A DNA stretch of 22,840 nucleotides, taken from a virus. Under the pieces are notes generated by a model. That model saw only the letters and a list, made by a program, of their open reading frames with translations, made no database searches and was not told the DNA's origin. Location: IMG/VR virus record IMGVR_UViG_3300045999_002198, positions 1-22,840 of that record, one strand, 5' to 3'. Positions 14,244 through 20,884 of this stretch are shown in pieces. A program made the translations under genes and the position numbers. Numbering within the stretch: position 1 is the first letter of the stretch; each line of letters opens with the position of its first letter.

Positions 14244-16495
14244 TGCATTGGTCCTTCAGGTGGCATAGGTGGCGGCGGCATTTCGCCCATACCTTCCATA
14301 CCGCCCATTTCTGGCATTGGTTGCTGTTGAGGCATTTCTTCGTCCATCATAGGGGCTTCACGCATTTCTGGTGAACCGCCGATCAAGTCGCCTGTATCCA
14401 GTGCGCCCGCAATCGTACCCATGACAATATCCTGAATTTGCTCTTCTGTCATCCCTGCTTGCATTGCGCTGATACGTTTTGTTTCGGCGTCGTAGGCGTC
14501 TACTTGCGCTTTGTATTCCTTGATGTCTACTTCGCGCTTCGCATTGTCTGCCTGCACGCCTTCGATAATATCGACCATGCGGTTCAGTTCTTGCGCCATT
14601 ACTTCCATTTGCTGCTTTGCTTCGGCCATTTCAGGTGACTCATCACCTTCCGCCAAAACCTTCGGATCAAGGATTTTCTTGAAGCGTTCCGCCATTTCTT
14701 GCGCGCCGGGCCAATCCATATTTTTAATAAACAAATCGCCTGCGACAGACCAAAGCTGCGGGTTGGACTGCAAAATCTGGCTCATGGCGTCTAGCGCCTC
14801 TTGGCGCTTAGTCATGTAGCCGGGGCCAGTTGTGACCATAACGTCGTATGTACCAACGCCGGGGTTGTAAATCTTTTCGATCAAACCGCCAGTTTCCGCG
14901 TCGCGGATTTCCTTAACTGGCTCTGGCTGCGTTGGGTTAAATTTAACCATGCTTACGTCGCCGTCAGCGCCGATGATCCGTGCAATGCGCTGCGTGTCGT
15001 AGATTTTAGGAATAAGATCGACGACTTGGCGTGTGATGTGACGGATAGCACGCGCAAGGTTGTCAACGTAGTGATATGTGCCGACATCGCCCTGCTTTTC
15101 GCGTGCGGTAATAGCCTTAGCCGAGCGTTCGTTGCCTTGTTCGCCCAATGATGCGTCATACTGGCCGGTAGTGGCCTTGATGTCCTCTCCAGCGCCCATT
15201 TTAGCCTGTATCAGACCTGTTTGGGGTAGAGGTGGCTGTGCGCGTTGCGGCAGCGGCAGAGTGCCTCCAGCGCCGTCTGTAACGTCAGGGTTGACTTCCA
15301 GATACGGCCAGTTGGTCGTGTTGGCTGTCTTCCACTGCTGTTCGTAGCCTTCAAACTGGCCGCCGTAGCCGATAAACGGTGCTTTAGGGGCCAACGCAAG
15401 CATTTCTGCCTCTTGGCTGGTCCAGTAGTTGTACATCCGCTGGGCGTCCTTGGCATTACGCACAAGGCCAGAAATGTACATACGGCCTTCGACTTCCCAT
15501 TCGTTGCCGATGACGCGCACGACAGGTATCCATTTGCCGGGCCATTCACGCTCGTCGAGGATGTCAAAACCGTTGGTTTTCATCCACATGACCTTTTGAC
15601 GGTCTACTTCGCGTGTGCGGATAGGCTTACCAAACATCGCCTGCAAGTTGGCGTCCTGTGGCGTGCCTTTAAAAGCTGTCTGGTTGTCTGGGTACAAGTG
15701 CAGCGTAGCTTTTTCATACGCCTTGTAGAAGTATTCCGCGATCCGGATGGTATCTTCAGCCAGCCATTGCGCCATACTCTCGTTGCCAACGCCCTGCGAC
15801 ATGAGTGTCGAGATAGGCGCCGCATCTGGGAACATACGCTCGTAGTCGGATTTCAGGATGTCTTCGGTGACAAAGCAATATTCAGCGTCGGCGCCGCACG
15901 GGTCTTGGATCGTAGGGTCCATATAAACGCTAAACGAGTTACGGACGCGCATGATGCGGATGTCTTGGTCGAAGCTATCTTCGTTGCAATACTCAGTTAT
16001 TAGGCGAATATAGCCTTCGCCGTAGGTAACTTGGTTATCGCAAGCTGTGTCATACGCAACGTCGGCGTCCGACATATACTCAATATGGCGCATGACGCCG
16101 TTAAAAATCTCTGCGACTTGCACGTCAGCGTTGTCATCGGCAGGAATTACCTTACCGCTAGGCCGGTTTTGACGCTGTTCGTTCGTCACCTGACGGACGT
16201 GCTGCGGTAATTTGTTAATTGTCAGGCAAGGCCGTGCGTTAATTGTCTGCCCTTGCACACTTCCGCGCGTTGACAGCACGTCAGCAGGCCATTGCCACTG
16301 GTTGTCTGGCGATCCTGCCATAAATCGTAGGTCGTCCAGTTCATCTTCACGGCTGTCAGAGTACGCAGCTTGCGCCATTTGGAGGCGCGACCGCATGGTT
16401 GCCATCTTGTCGCCGTCATCACCTGACGTTTTAGGTGGGTTAGAGCCGACGTTGGCGACTTTACCTGCCGTGTTAATGCCTGTGGGGTCGGCCAT
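14240..16495 (-). CDS. Portal protein, P22-like
   Basis: A 751-residue protein (P22 gp1 is 725). The N-terminal part carries family signatures: SREDELDDLRFMAGSPDNQW (about 48-67), RPCLTINKLPQHVRQVTNEQRQNRP (about 88-112), DVAYDTACDNQVTYGEGYIRL (about 145-165) and FSVYMDPTIQDPCGADAEYCFV (about 188-209). The middle forms wing and stem (ATTGQYDASLGEQGNERSAKAI is typical). About 625-690 is a long charged helix that would form the barrel. The last 40 residues are Met/Pro/Glu-rich and disordered. Twelve copies form the DNA channel at one vertex and bind the terminase and gp4. It is the first large gene after the three small basic proteins. Confidence 0.92.
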   Translation of the reverse strand: MADPTGINTAGKVANVGSNPPKTSGDDGDKMATMRSRLQMAQAAYSDSREDELDDLRFMAGSPDNQWQWPADVLSTRGSVQGQTINARPCLTINKLPQHVRQVTNEQRQNRPSGKVIPADDNADVQVAEIFNGVMRHIEYMSDADVAYDTACDNQVTYGEGYIRLITEYCNEDSFDQDIRIMRVRNSFSVYMDPTIQDPCGADAEYCFVTEDILKSDYERMFPDAAPISTLMSQGVGNESMAQWLAEDTIRIAEYFYKAYEKATLHLYPDNQTAFKGTPQDANLQAMFGKPIRTREVDRQKVMWMKTNGFDILDEREWPGKWIPVVRVIGNEWEVEGRMYISGLVRNAKDAQRMYNYWTSQEAEMLALAPKAPFIGYGGQFEGYEQQWKTANTTNWPYLEVNPDVTDGAGGTLPLPQRAQPPLPQTGLIQAKMGAGEDIKATTGQYDASLGEQGNERSAKAITAREKQGDVGTYHYVDNLARAIRHITRQVVDLIPKIYDTQRIARIIGADGDVSMVKFNPTQPEPVKEIRDAETGGLIEKIYNPGVGTYDVMVTTGPGYMTKRQEALDAMSQILQSNPQLWSVAGDLFIKNMDWPGAQEMAERFKKILDPKVLAEGDESPEMAEAKQQMEVMAQELNRMVDIIEGVQADNAKREVDIKEYKAQVDAYDAETKRISAMQAGMTEEQIQDIVMGTIAGALDTGDLIGGSPEMREAPMMDEEMPQQQPMPEMGGMEGMGEMPPPPMPPEGPMQ

Positions 16496-16498
16496 GTG

Positions 16499-16639
16499 CT
16501 ATTTCTTGCCCTTCTTGGCGGCTTCCCGCTTGACGCTGTACGCTATGGCTACAGCCTGTTTGACAGGCTTTCCGGCCTCTACTTCAGCCTTGATGTTCTT
16601 GCGGAACGCGGCTTTGCTTGTCGATTTGACCAGCGGCAT
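16499..16639 (-). CDS. Small basic protein (46 aa)
   Basis: A 46-residue Lys/Ala-rich protein beginning MPLVKSTSKAAFRKNIKAE and ending YSVKREAAKKGKK. Its stop is 3 bases before the portal start. I recognise near-identical short proteins next to portal or terminase genes in many phage genomes, where they are annotated only as hypothetical. The helix from about 8 to 40 is amphipathic and strongly positive, so nucleic-acid or packaging-motor contact is possible. Codon pattern and gene packing make it real; the function is unknown. Confidence 0.7.
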   Translation of the reverse strand: MPLVKSTSKAAFRKNIKAEVEAGKPVKQAVAIAYSVKREAAKKGKK

Positions 16640-16641
16640 GA

Positions 16642-16947
16642 TTATTTCTTTTTGCCTGTTGGCGTCGGCTTAAACGAAACGGTCGTGCGAATGACTTGCT
16701 GTTTAGCAGGCATCTTAACAGGCGCAGTTTTAGCAGGCATTTTAACCGCTGGGCGTCCGCCGGATTTGCTCGTTGTACCTTCTTGCGCCATGATTTTCAG
16801 GGCTGCCGCCTTGCGTTTAGTGGCTGCGCCGGGGCCGATACCAAGGTCGGCATTTGTCGCGCGGTTACCGTATTCGTCGGTCGGACGTGTCGAAATACTT
16901 TCGCGCATTTGCCGAGTTTTAGCTGTTTCGTTCCTACCTGTCGGCAT
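16642..16947 (-). CDS. Basic low-complexity protein (101 aa)
   Basis: A 101-residue, very basic protein with Lys/Arg/Thr/Ala/Pro-rich low-complexity sequence. Two near-identical units VKMPAK (about 68-73 and 77-82) lie in the C-terminal half and the tail ends GKKK. No fold or motif is evident. It is packed 2 bases after the 46-residue gene (in window order) and just before the 51-residue gene, and shares their strong positive charge. A DNA-associated or head-internal role would fit the charge, but this is conjecture. Confidence 0.6.
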   Translation of the reverse strand: MPTGRNETAKTRQMRESISTRPTDEYGNRATNADLGIGPGAATKRKAAALKIMAQEGTTSKSGGRPAVKMPAKTAPVKMPAKQQVIRTTVSFKPTPTGKKK

Positions 16948-16948
16948 A

Positions 16949-17104
16949 TTACTTACCCTTCTTAGCGGTTTTGGCGCTCTCTTTGAACGCTTTGGCTGTT
17001 GGTGCGCCCTTAGCGCCCGGCTTACGCATTTTTTCGCCCGAACCAGCGGCTATCCGCTCTTTCTTGGCGTGAATGTTGGCATATAGACCTTTTTTGGCCG
17101 GCAT
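16949..17104 (-). CDS. Small basic protein (51 aa)
   Basis: A 51-residue protein, MPAKKGLYANIHAKKERI...GSGEKMRKPGAKGAPTAKAFKESAKTAKKGK. I recognise this sequence type (GLYANIHAK-[KR]-ERI-x-AGSGEKMRKPG) as a widespread short phage protein encoded between terminase and portal genes; no function is known to me. The ATG lies 2 bases after the terminase stop and the next start (16947) one base after its own stop, so translation is coupled. About 30 percent of residues are Lys or Arg. Confidence 0.75.
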   Translation of the reverse strand: MPAKKGLYANIHAKKERIAAGSGEKMRKPGAKGAPTAKAFKESAKTAKKGK

Positions 17105-17106
17105 CG

Positions 17107-18642
17107 TCAAGACCCCATCCATGATGTAGAAATTCCAGCGGGAGAATACCCGCTTGTGCGGCGCTTGTCAACGCGTCCTAGACGCGGATCGGTAGATGCT
17201 ACAGGAAACGCGAACGTGACCGCTATGGCGTCCGCAGCGTCAGGCGATGCTAGGCCGCGCGCCTTCATATCCTTCTTGCTTTCGAGGAACAGCGTACCCT
17301 TGCTGTCAGGCTTGGTGCGCGGGCTGATGAGGTCGGTTTTCAGGAACCTATCGGTCGGTATATGGCCTGTTTTCAGCCAGTCGCGCATGGCGCCCCACAT
17401 TTCGGCCCGTTTGTTGCCCCACATGGTCTGATTTTTGGCTTTATTGCCGAAATTCACACCGCGTATCTTGTACCGCTGCTCTTTCAGCCGGTCTACGACG
17501 CCTGCGCCTAGCCCGCCTTCGTCGATGCAGACCAGCGCCGGCTTAAACTCTTCTATGGCGTCGATGACATGGCCTGCAACTTCCATAGTGTCCGCCCCGC
17601 GGTGCCTGCGTAGCTCCAAAATGTCCCGCCCTTGGCGCACAGCGATGACGGTAGCGTCCGCCCCGAAGCGTGCAGGGTCTACGCCTATGACAATCGGCGC
17701 TGATGCGTCTCTGGCGGGTGTCCGTTTCATGGCGTCATCGACCAAATTGCTGCCGATAAACTGATCGTCGCCTTCTGACGGGAAATTACCATAAACTTCG
17801 ACGCTGGCTTGGTAGCTGTCAGGCCCATATTCGTCGATAATGCGCTGATACAGGTTTTTATCTGTACCTTCGACATCGCGCGCGTCGATGACGCGTGTCT
17901 GCCAGAACGCGCGCTTGCTGTGAAACGTCTCGTAGAAATATCCTGTGTTCCGCCGCGGGTTGGAAAAGGCCAGATGGAAGCGGTGCGGCGTATTTTCGGT
18001 GAAGAAACCGTCTGATACGGACCATATCGAGTCTGGAATACCGCTGGCCTCGTCAAATATCAGCATGACACCGTCGAAGTTATGCACCCCTGCGTATGCG
18101 TCAGGGTTTTCTTCCGACCACAGCCGGCCTTCGACTGACCAATAGCGCGTACCTTTCTTCAGGTCGCGTTCGACCAGTTCCGTCAGCCACTTGGCTGGCA
18201 TGATGCGTGTGGCGGCTATCTCGAACCAGTGACTGTTAAGCGACATCGCCAGCCACTTAGTAATTTCTGCCCATGTTACTGACCGCAACTGCGCCTCAGA
18301 GTTAGCCGACACGATGGTTGTCGAGCCGATGCGGGTGGATAGCATCCAGATGGTAAGCCATGATACCAAGGCCGACTTGCCGATACCGCGGCCTGACGCA
18401 ATCGCCAGCCGCGCAGTGTCAAAGTCTACGTTGCCGTTGTTCTGCTTGATGTGGTCGCGCAAATCGGAGAGTATCTGACGCTGCCATTTACGCGGTCCGG
18501 GGAAATGTTCCAGCGGCGTACCCTGCTGCCCCCACGGGAATGTATATAATACGAACGCTAGTGGGTCATCCTTCAGGCTGGGCGACCACAACCTTGCCAT
18601 CAACTCCATCTCGTCTTGGGCTGAATATATCGGTGCTTGCAT
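17107..18642 (-). CDS. terL: Terminase large subunit
   Basis: A 511-residue packaging ATPase/nuclease. Walker A is SGRGIGKSA (residues 83-91) and Walker B is VMLIFDEAS (192-200, catalytic Glu198). The coupling motif region HLAFSNPRRNTG follows (about 223-234). The C-terminal RNase H-like nuclease has acidic residues in VIGVDPARFGADATV (Asp322), LVCIDEGGLGAG (Asp374) and SPDAADAIAVTF (Asp468 or Asp471). The motor cuts concatemeric DNA and pumps it through the portal. The ATG lies 77 bases inside the small subunit gene, a strong overlap that couples their synthesis. Length and motif spacing are normal, so it should be active. Confidence 0.95.
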   Translation of the reverse strand: MQAPIYSAQDEMELMARLWSPSLKDDPLAFVLYTFPWGQQGTPLEHFPGPRKWQRQILSDLRDHIKQNNGNVDFDTARLAIASGRGIGKSALVSWLTIWMLSTRIGSTTIVSANSEAQLRSVTWAEITKWLAMSLNSHWFEIAATRIMPAKWLTELVERDLKKGTRYWSVEGRLWSEENPDAYAGVHNFDGVMLIFDEASGIPDSIWSVSDGFFTENTPHRFHLAFSNPRRNTGYFYETFHSKRAFWQTRVIDARDVEGTDKNLYQRIIDEYGPDSYQASVEVYGNFPSEGDDQFIGSNLVDDAMKRTPARDASAPIVIGVDPARFGADATVIAVRQGRDILELRRHRGADTMEVAGHVIDAIEEFKPALVCIDEGGLGAGVVDRLKEQRYKIRGVNFGNKAKNQTMWGNKRAEMWGAMRDWLKTGHIPTDRFLKTDLISPRTKPDSKGTLFLESKKDMKARGLASPDAADAIAVTFAFPVASTDPRLGRVDKRRTSGYSPAGISTSWMGS

Positions 18643-19072
18643 TGCTGGTGTCCTCTAGCTGCGCTGGGGGCGTCACGTCCGTGTACATCCCTTCGATGAC
18701 GCGTGACTGTGCTTTTTCCAGCGCGCCTGTAATGCTTATCTGTTGGTCGATGTTCACGTCGATCTGCTGCTTGGCTACCCAGCCGTGCTGATGCTTGAGT
18801 ATCTCTAGCGCAGCCTTGCTGTCGCCATCGCGCGCCGCTTCGTACATCGTCTTAGCCGCAGTGTACTCGCCGTCGCTGCGACCTTTGATCTCAGCCATCT
18901 CGACCAGCGGGTCAGCGTCGGCCAGCACACGAAATTGCCGTGGGGTCAATCCAGCCGCCATAGCAAGGCTGTCGCCCTTAAGGCCGTAGCGGGCAGCTTC
19001 ATAGATTGCCTCTAGCCGCGCCTCGGTTGCTTGCACCCGCTCAGGTGTAAATGGCAGTGAGTAGAAAGTCAT
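18566..19072 (-). CDS. terS: Terminase small subunit-like protein
   Basis: A 168-residue protein from ATG 19072. Residues about 8-50 (FTPERVQATEARLEAIYEAARYGLKGDSLAMAAGLTPRQFRVLAD) form a helix-turn-helix of the kind used by small terminases to bind the packaging site. Residues about 55-90 (EMAEIKGRSDGEYTAAKTMYEAARDGDSKAALEILKHQHGW) form the helical oligomerisation core. The rest is a charged tail. The frame extends upstream to ATG 19096 and further, but those codons lie inside a sigma70-like promoter (19080-19108) whose predicted start is about one base before ATG 19072. That favours the downstream start and an almost leaderless message. It is the first gene of the late operon. Confidence 0.8.
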   Translation of the reverse strand: MTFYSLPFTPERVQATEARLEAIYEAARYGLKGDSLAMAAGLTPRQFRVLADADPLVEMAEIKGRSDGEYTAAKTMYEAARDGDSKAALEILKHQHGWVAKQQIDVNIDQQISITGALEKAQSRVIEGMYTDVTPPAQLEDTSNASTDIFSPRRDGVDGKVVVAQPEG

Positions 19073-19079
19073 TGGGCGT

Positions 19080-19108
19080 ACTATAGTGTGTTGCATTCTG
19101 ATTTGCAA
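19080..19108 (-). promoter_or_regulatory. Sigma70-like leftward (late) promoter
   Basis: Read on the minus strand, -35 TTGCAA (19108-19103) is followed by a 17-base spacer and -10 TATAGT (19085-19080). A T-rich stretch directly upstream (to about 19127) could act as an UP element. The expected start point is about 19073, one base before the terS ATG. It is the only good promoter I see for the late operon. Confidence 0.6.
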
Positions 19109-19226
19109 AAAAAAATAAAAATTGTTTGCGATCCTACCCGCGACAGTCACACGCGCCGCCGGCCCTACCCCCACCCCTCTGCAACTTTGCGTGAATTAAA
19201 ATGCGTGTGGTATTATGCATGCGTTT

Positions 19227-19264
19227 TGCTGCGTAGTTTGCGTTGTGCTGCGTAGTTTGCGTTG
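19227..19264. repeat. Tandem duplication of a 19-bp unit
   Basis: Two perfect adjacent copies of TGCTGCGTAGTTTGCGTTG, at 19227-19245 and 19246-19264, followed by degenerate TGCG-rich sequence (to about 19285). The unit is not part of a coding frame I accept. Confidence 0.9.
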
Positions 19265-19394
19265 CGCTGCGCTGCGAGAATTGCGCGCTGCGATTGGCGC
19301 GCTGGAATTGGGATTGGCCTTTCCCTTTTGCGACTTAGTCGCGTTAAGAAAAACACATCTGCCAGCTTGCTATGTTGCACTGCAACATTTTGCA

Positions 19395-19615
19395 CTAGGC
19401 GTTCTAGGTCATGACAATTCAAGTCGGCGATGAGTTGAGTTGACGTTAACGTAAACTGAGGAGAACAAACTGCGTAGGTGTATTACATGGGCAACACGCG
19501 CTAGGCGATCTAGGCTATCTGTTTTCAGTTGCCGTGAAATACATACGTATTAACCATATAGGTTATAAAATACAGAATATCTGTTAAATACCAAACCATT
19601 ACCTAGAACGCCTAG
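19395..19615. repeat. Three copies of a 15-bp CTAG doublet
   Basis: Doublet 1 is CTAGGCGTTCTAGGT at 19395-19409. Doublet 2 is CTAGGCGATCTAGGC at 19501-19515. Doublet 3 at 19601-19615 is the exact inverted copy of doublet 1 (ACCTAGAACGCCTAG). Within each, the two CTAG cores are 9 bases apart; the doublets are about 100 bases from each other. Confidence 0.85.
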
Positions 19616-19746
19616 AATTCTTGGCGAGACGCAGAAATCCGTCGCTTTTCCCTAGGTCATTTAGGGCGAAATCATGACCTAACAAATCGCCTAGTTCATG
19701 ACCCAAAAATCCGGGCATTTTTCCGGATAAATCCCCGATCCAAAAA

Positions 19747-19789
19747 CTAGGCAATTTCTAGGTCATTTCTAGGTCATTCTAGGTCATTT
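19747..19789. repeat. Helically phased CTAGGTCATT tandem array
   Basis: Four tandem units start at 19747, 19758, 19769 and 19779: CTAGGCAATTT, CTAGGTCATTT, CTAGGTCATT and CTAGGTCATTT. The periods of 11, 11 and 10 bases place every CTAG core on the same face of the helix. Further single sites are CTAGGTCATT at 19652, the inverted TAGGTCAT at 19674-19681, and CTAGTTCATG at 19691. Confidence 0.9.
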
Positions 19790-19983
19790 AGCATTCTGGA
19801 ACATACACGGAACAGAACCAGAACCTTTTCAGACTCGAACCTTTCCCATACTAACCTACCCTCAAACCCAAATCGCGCTGTATGAGGCTTAAAATCGGTT
19901 TTAGAGGGTAGTGCTAAAATGCCACACAATTTGCTGCAAATCCAGAAATCGACATCGCGGCGCAAAATAATGTCTTTTTAATA

Positions 19984-20007
19984 CCCTCATATTGTGTAGA
20001 ATGAGGG
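19984..20007. promoter_or_regulatory. Operator-like inverted repeat before the first rightward gene
   Basis: CCCTCAT and ATGAGGG form a 7-bp inverted repeat with a 10-base spacer. A -10-like TAGAAT (19997-20002) on the plus strand overlaps the right arm, but no convincing -35 is placed upstream. The first rightward ATG is 27 bases further on. Copies of the arm, TACCCTC and GAGGGTA, also occur at 19857 and 19904. This looks like a repressor or activator site. Confidence 0.45.
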
Positions 20008-20034
20008 CACAGCACGAACGAAAGGATTTTTAAA

Positions 20035-20199
20035 ATGACACCTACCAGCCAACAGATTTTCTGGGAAATCCACAGCCTAGAAATGGAGCTGACCGACCCA
20101 GTTAGAAGCAAAGGTATCGTCACGCATTTAAAAGCAGCCATTCGCAAGCGCCGGACACAATATTACCGCGCTCTGCGCGCCGAAGCAAAAGCAGCATAA
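20035..20199 (+). CDS. Small early protein, basic helical (54 aa)
   Basis: A 54-residue protein, MTPTSQQIFWEIHSLEMELT... continuing with LKAAIRKRRTQYYRALRAEAKAA. It is predicted to be two helices, with an acidic first and strongly basic second half. The AAAGGA ribosome site lies about 8 bases before ATG. It is the first gene after the divergent control region. I do not recognise it. The basic C-terminal helix could bind nucleic acid or a host protein. Clear codon bias, SD and tight spacing to the next gene (22 bases) support it. Confidence 0.6.
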   Translation: MTPTSQQIFWEIHSLEMELTDPVRSKGIVTHLKAAIRKRRTQYYRALRAEAKAA

Positions 20200-20221
20200 T
20201 CAATCAACAGGAGTGAGTAAC

Positions 20222-20533
20222 ATGACTATCACTGACACCGACATCATCGCCACTGGCGGCTTTAACACTGGGCGCCAATACACAGCCGAAGGCCAGCGCA
20301 TCTTCTGGGCGCAGCGCGCCGACGGCTGGGTATACTTCAAAGATGCCGACCGCATGATTGATGGCTGGATTGATGGGCGCTATGATGACGCGAACGTCAG
20401 CCCGCGCTGGCTGATGAGCCGCTATGATGCCCGCGAGTATAATTATTTCGCGCCGACGTTGCGTAACGGCGAACGTGCACCAAACCCTAAATCGCCAGCC
20501 GACTTTGACTACGGCACAGCCCTTCGCATTTAA
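20222..20533 (+). CDS. Early protein of unknown function (103 aa)
   Basis: A 103-residue protein rich in Asp, Arg, Tyr and Trp (RIFWAQRADGWVYFKDADRMIDGWIDGRYDD, then SPRWLMSRYDAREYNYFAP). A GTG at 20213 abuts the SD and is less likely than ATG 20222, which sits 9 bases after AGGAG. There is no signal peptide, membrane segment or known motif. The composition suggests a small mixed alpha/beta fold. I do not recognise a family. A stem-loop follows its stop. Confidence 0.6.
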   Translation: MTITDTDIIATGGFNTGRQYTAEGQRIFWAQRADGWVYFKDADRMIDGWIDGRYDDANVSPRWLMSRYDAREYNYFAPTLRNGERAPNPKSPADFDYGTALRI

Positions 20534-20538
20534 CCTAC

Positions 20539-20566
20539 TCTGCGCGGCGCAGCTGCACCGCGCAGA
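20539..20566 (+). terminator. Terminator-like hairpin between early genes
   Basis: TCTGCGCGG and CCGCGCAGA form a perfect 9-bp GC-rich stem with a 10-base loop that is itself nearly palindromic (GCAGCTGC). Only a short T-run (TTTT) follows 4 bases later. It sits just 5 bases after the 103-residue gene, and 24 bases before the next ATG. It is probably a partial terminator or RNA-stability element. Confidence 0.5.
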
Positions 20567-20590
20567 CCATTTTCAAACGGAGTGAATAAA

Positions 20591-20797
20591 ATGTCACATG
20601 AAATCATCGAAACTTTCGGTGTCGGCCCATACCGCCGTAAGACTGTCATCGCCACCGCCGCCAATTTGGCGGACGCAATCGCACTGGCGCACGATATGTT
20701 CAACATCATCGACATTGAGATTGACGCATCCAATCCGCTTTGCGCCGATTTCTACACATCCACCGGGCGCGTCATGCAGATTGAGCCTTGGGCATGA
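20591..20797 (+). CDS. Early protein of unknown function (68 aa)
   Basis: A 68-residue protein starting at ATG 20591, 8 bases after CGGAG (a GTG at 20582 overlaps the SD). Sequence pattern: strand GPYRRKTVIATAANLADAIALAHDMFNIIDIEID, then CADFYTSTGRVMQIEPWA. This is a beta-alpha-beta-beta arrangement resembling small phage proteins of unknown role. Its stop overlaps the start of the next tiny frame (ATGA). Confidence 0.6.
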   Translation: MSHEIIETFGVGPYRRKTVIATAANLADAIALAHDMFNIIDIEIDASNPLCADFYTSTGRVMQIEPWA

Positions 20798-20883
20798 GCC
20801 GCGCTGCAATCCATAACCTAGCGTTCGCGGTGTATATCATCGCGGCGCTAACCCTTGACCACCTAATCTTTGGAGTAAATTGA
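20794..20883 (+). CDS. Putative 29-residue hydrophobic micropeptide
   Basis: ATG 20794 overlaps the stop of the 68-residue gene (ATGA) and reads 29 codons to a TGA one base before the next ATG (20885). The product MSRAAIHNLAFAVYIIAAL...DHLIFGVN has one hydrophobic segment, about residues 9-27, that could span a membrane. It fills the otherwise empty gap between two genes exactly. There is no separate SD; translation would rely on coupling. Real expression is uncertain. Confidence 0.4.
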   Translation: MSRAAIHNLAFAVYIIAALTLDHLIFGVN

Positions 20884-20884
20884 C

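Larger units (their letters stand above)
19109..20034. other. Divergent non-coding control region
   Basis: About 930 bases between the two divergent operons with no gene I can support. From left to right it contains a poly-A/T stretch, a C-rich segment (about 19145-19190), a 19-bp tandem repeat, a series of CTAG-containing repeats (19395-19791), an AT-rich segment (about 19535-19600), a 10-bp palindrome ACGTTAACGT (19443-19452), an inverted repeat ATCCGG/CCGGAT (19709-19728), and ACCCTC-type inverted repeats before the first early gene. It has the make-up of a replication origin or an early/late switch. I see no DnaA box matching TTATCCACA. Confidence 0.7.

Noticed and set aside
15245-16003. 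A 252-codon plus-strand frame.
   Set aside because: Fully antisense to the conserved portal gene, with no SD or family resemblance.
16496-17086. A 196-codon plus-strand frame.
   Set aside because: Antisense of the three Lys-rich small proteins, whose sequence matches known short phage proteins.
19081-19098. GAATGCAACACACTATAG (minus strand) matches the T7 promoter at 14 of 18 positions, including CACTATAG.
   Set aside because: The phage has P22-type genes and no single-subunit RNA polymerase in view, there are no further copies before other genes, and a start there would fall about 8 bases before the terS ATG. The same bases are explained by a sigma70-like -10.
19213-19422. Open frames on both strands in the non-coding region (also 19215-19433).
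   Set aside because: They run through the 19-bp tandem repeat and CTAG sites, have no ribosome site and unlikely composition.
19747-19789. The AGGTCA core resembles the eukaryotic nuclear-receptor half site.
   Set aside because: A coincidence of six bases in a phage genome; no eukaryotic context.
19914-20147. A 77-codon minus-strand frame.
   Set aside because: It crosses the operator-like repeat and overlaps the first early gene; no SD.
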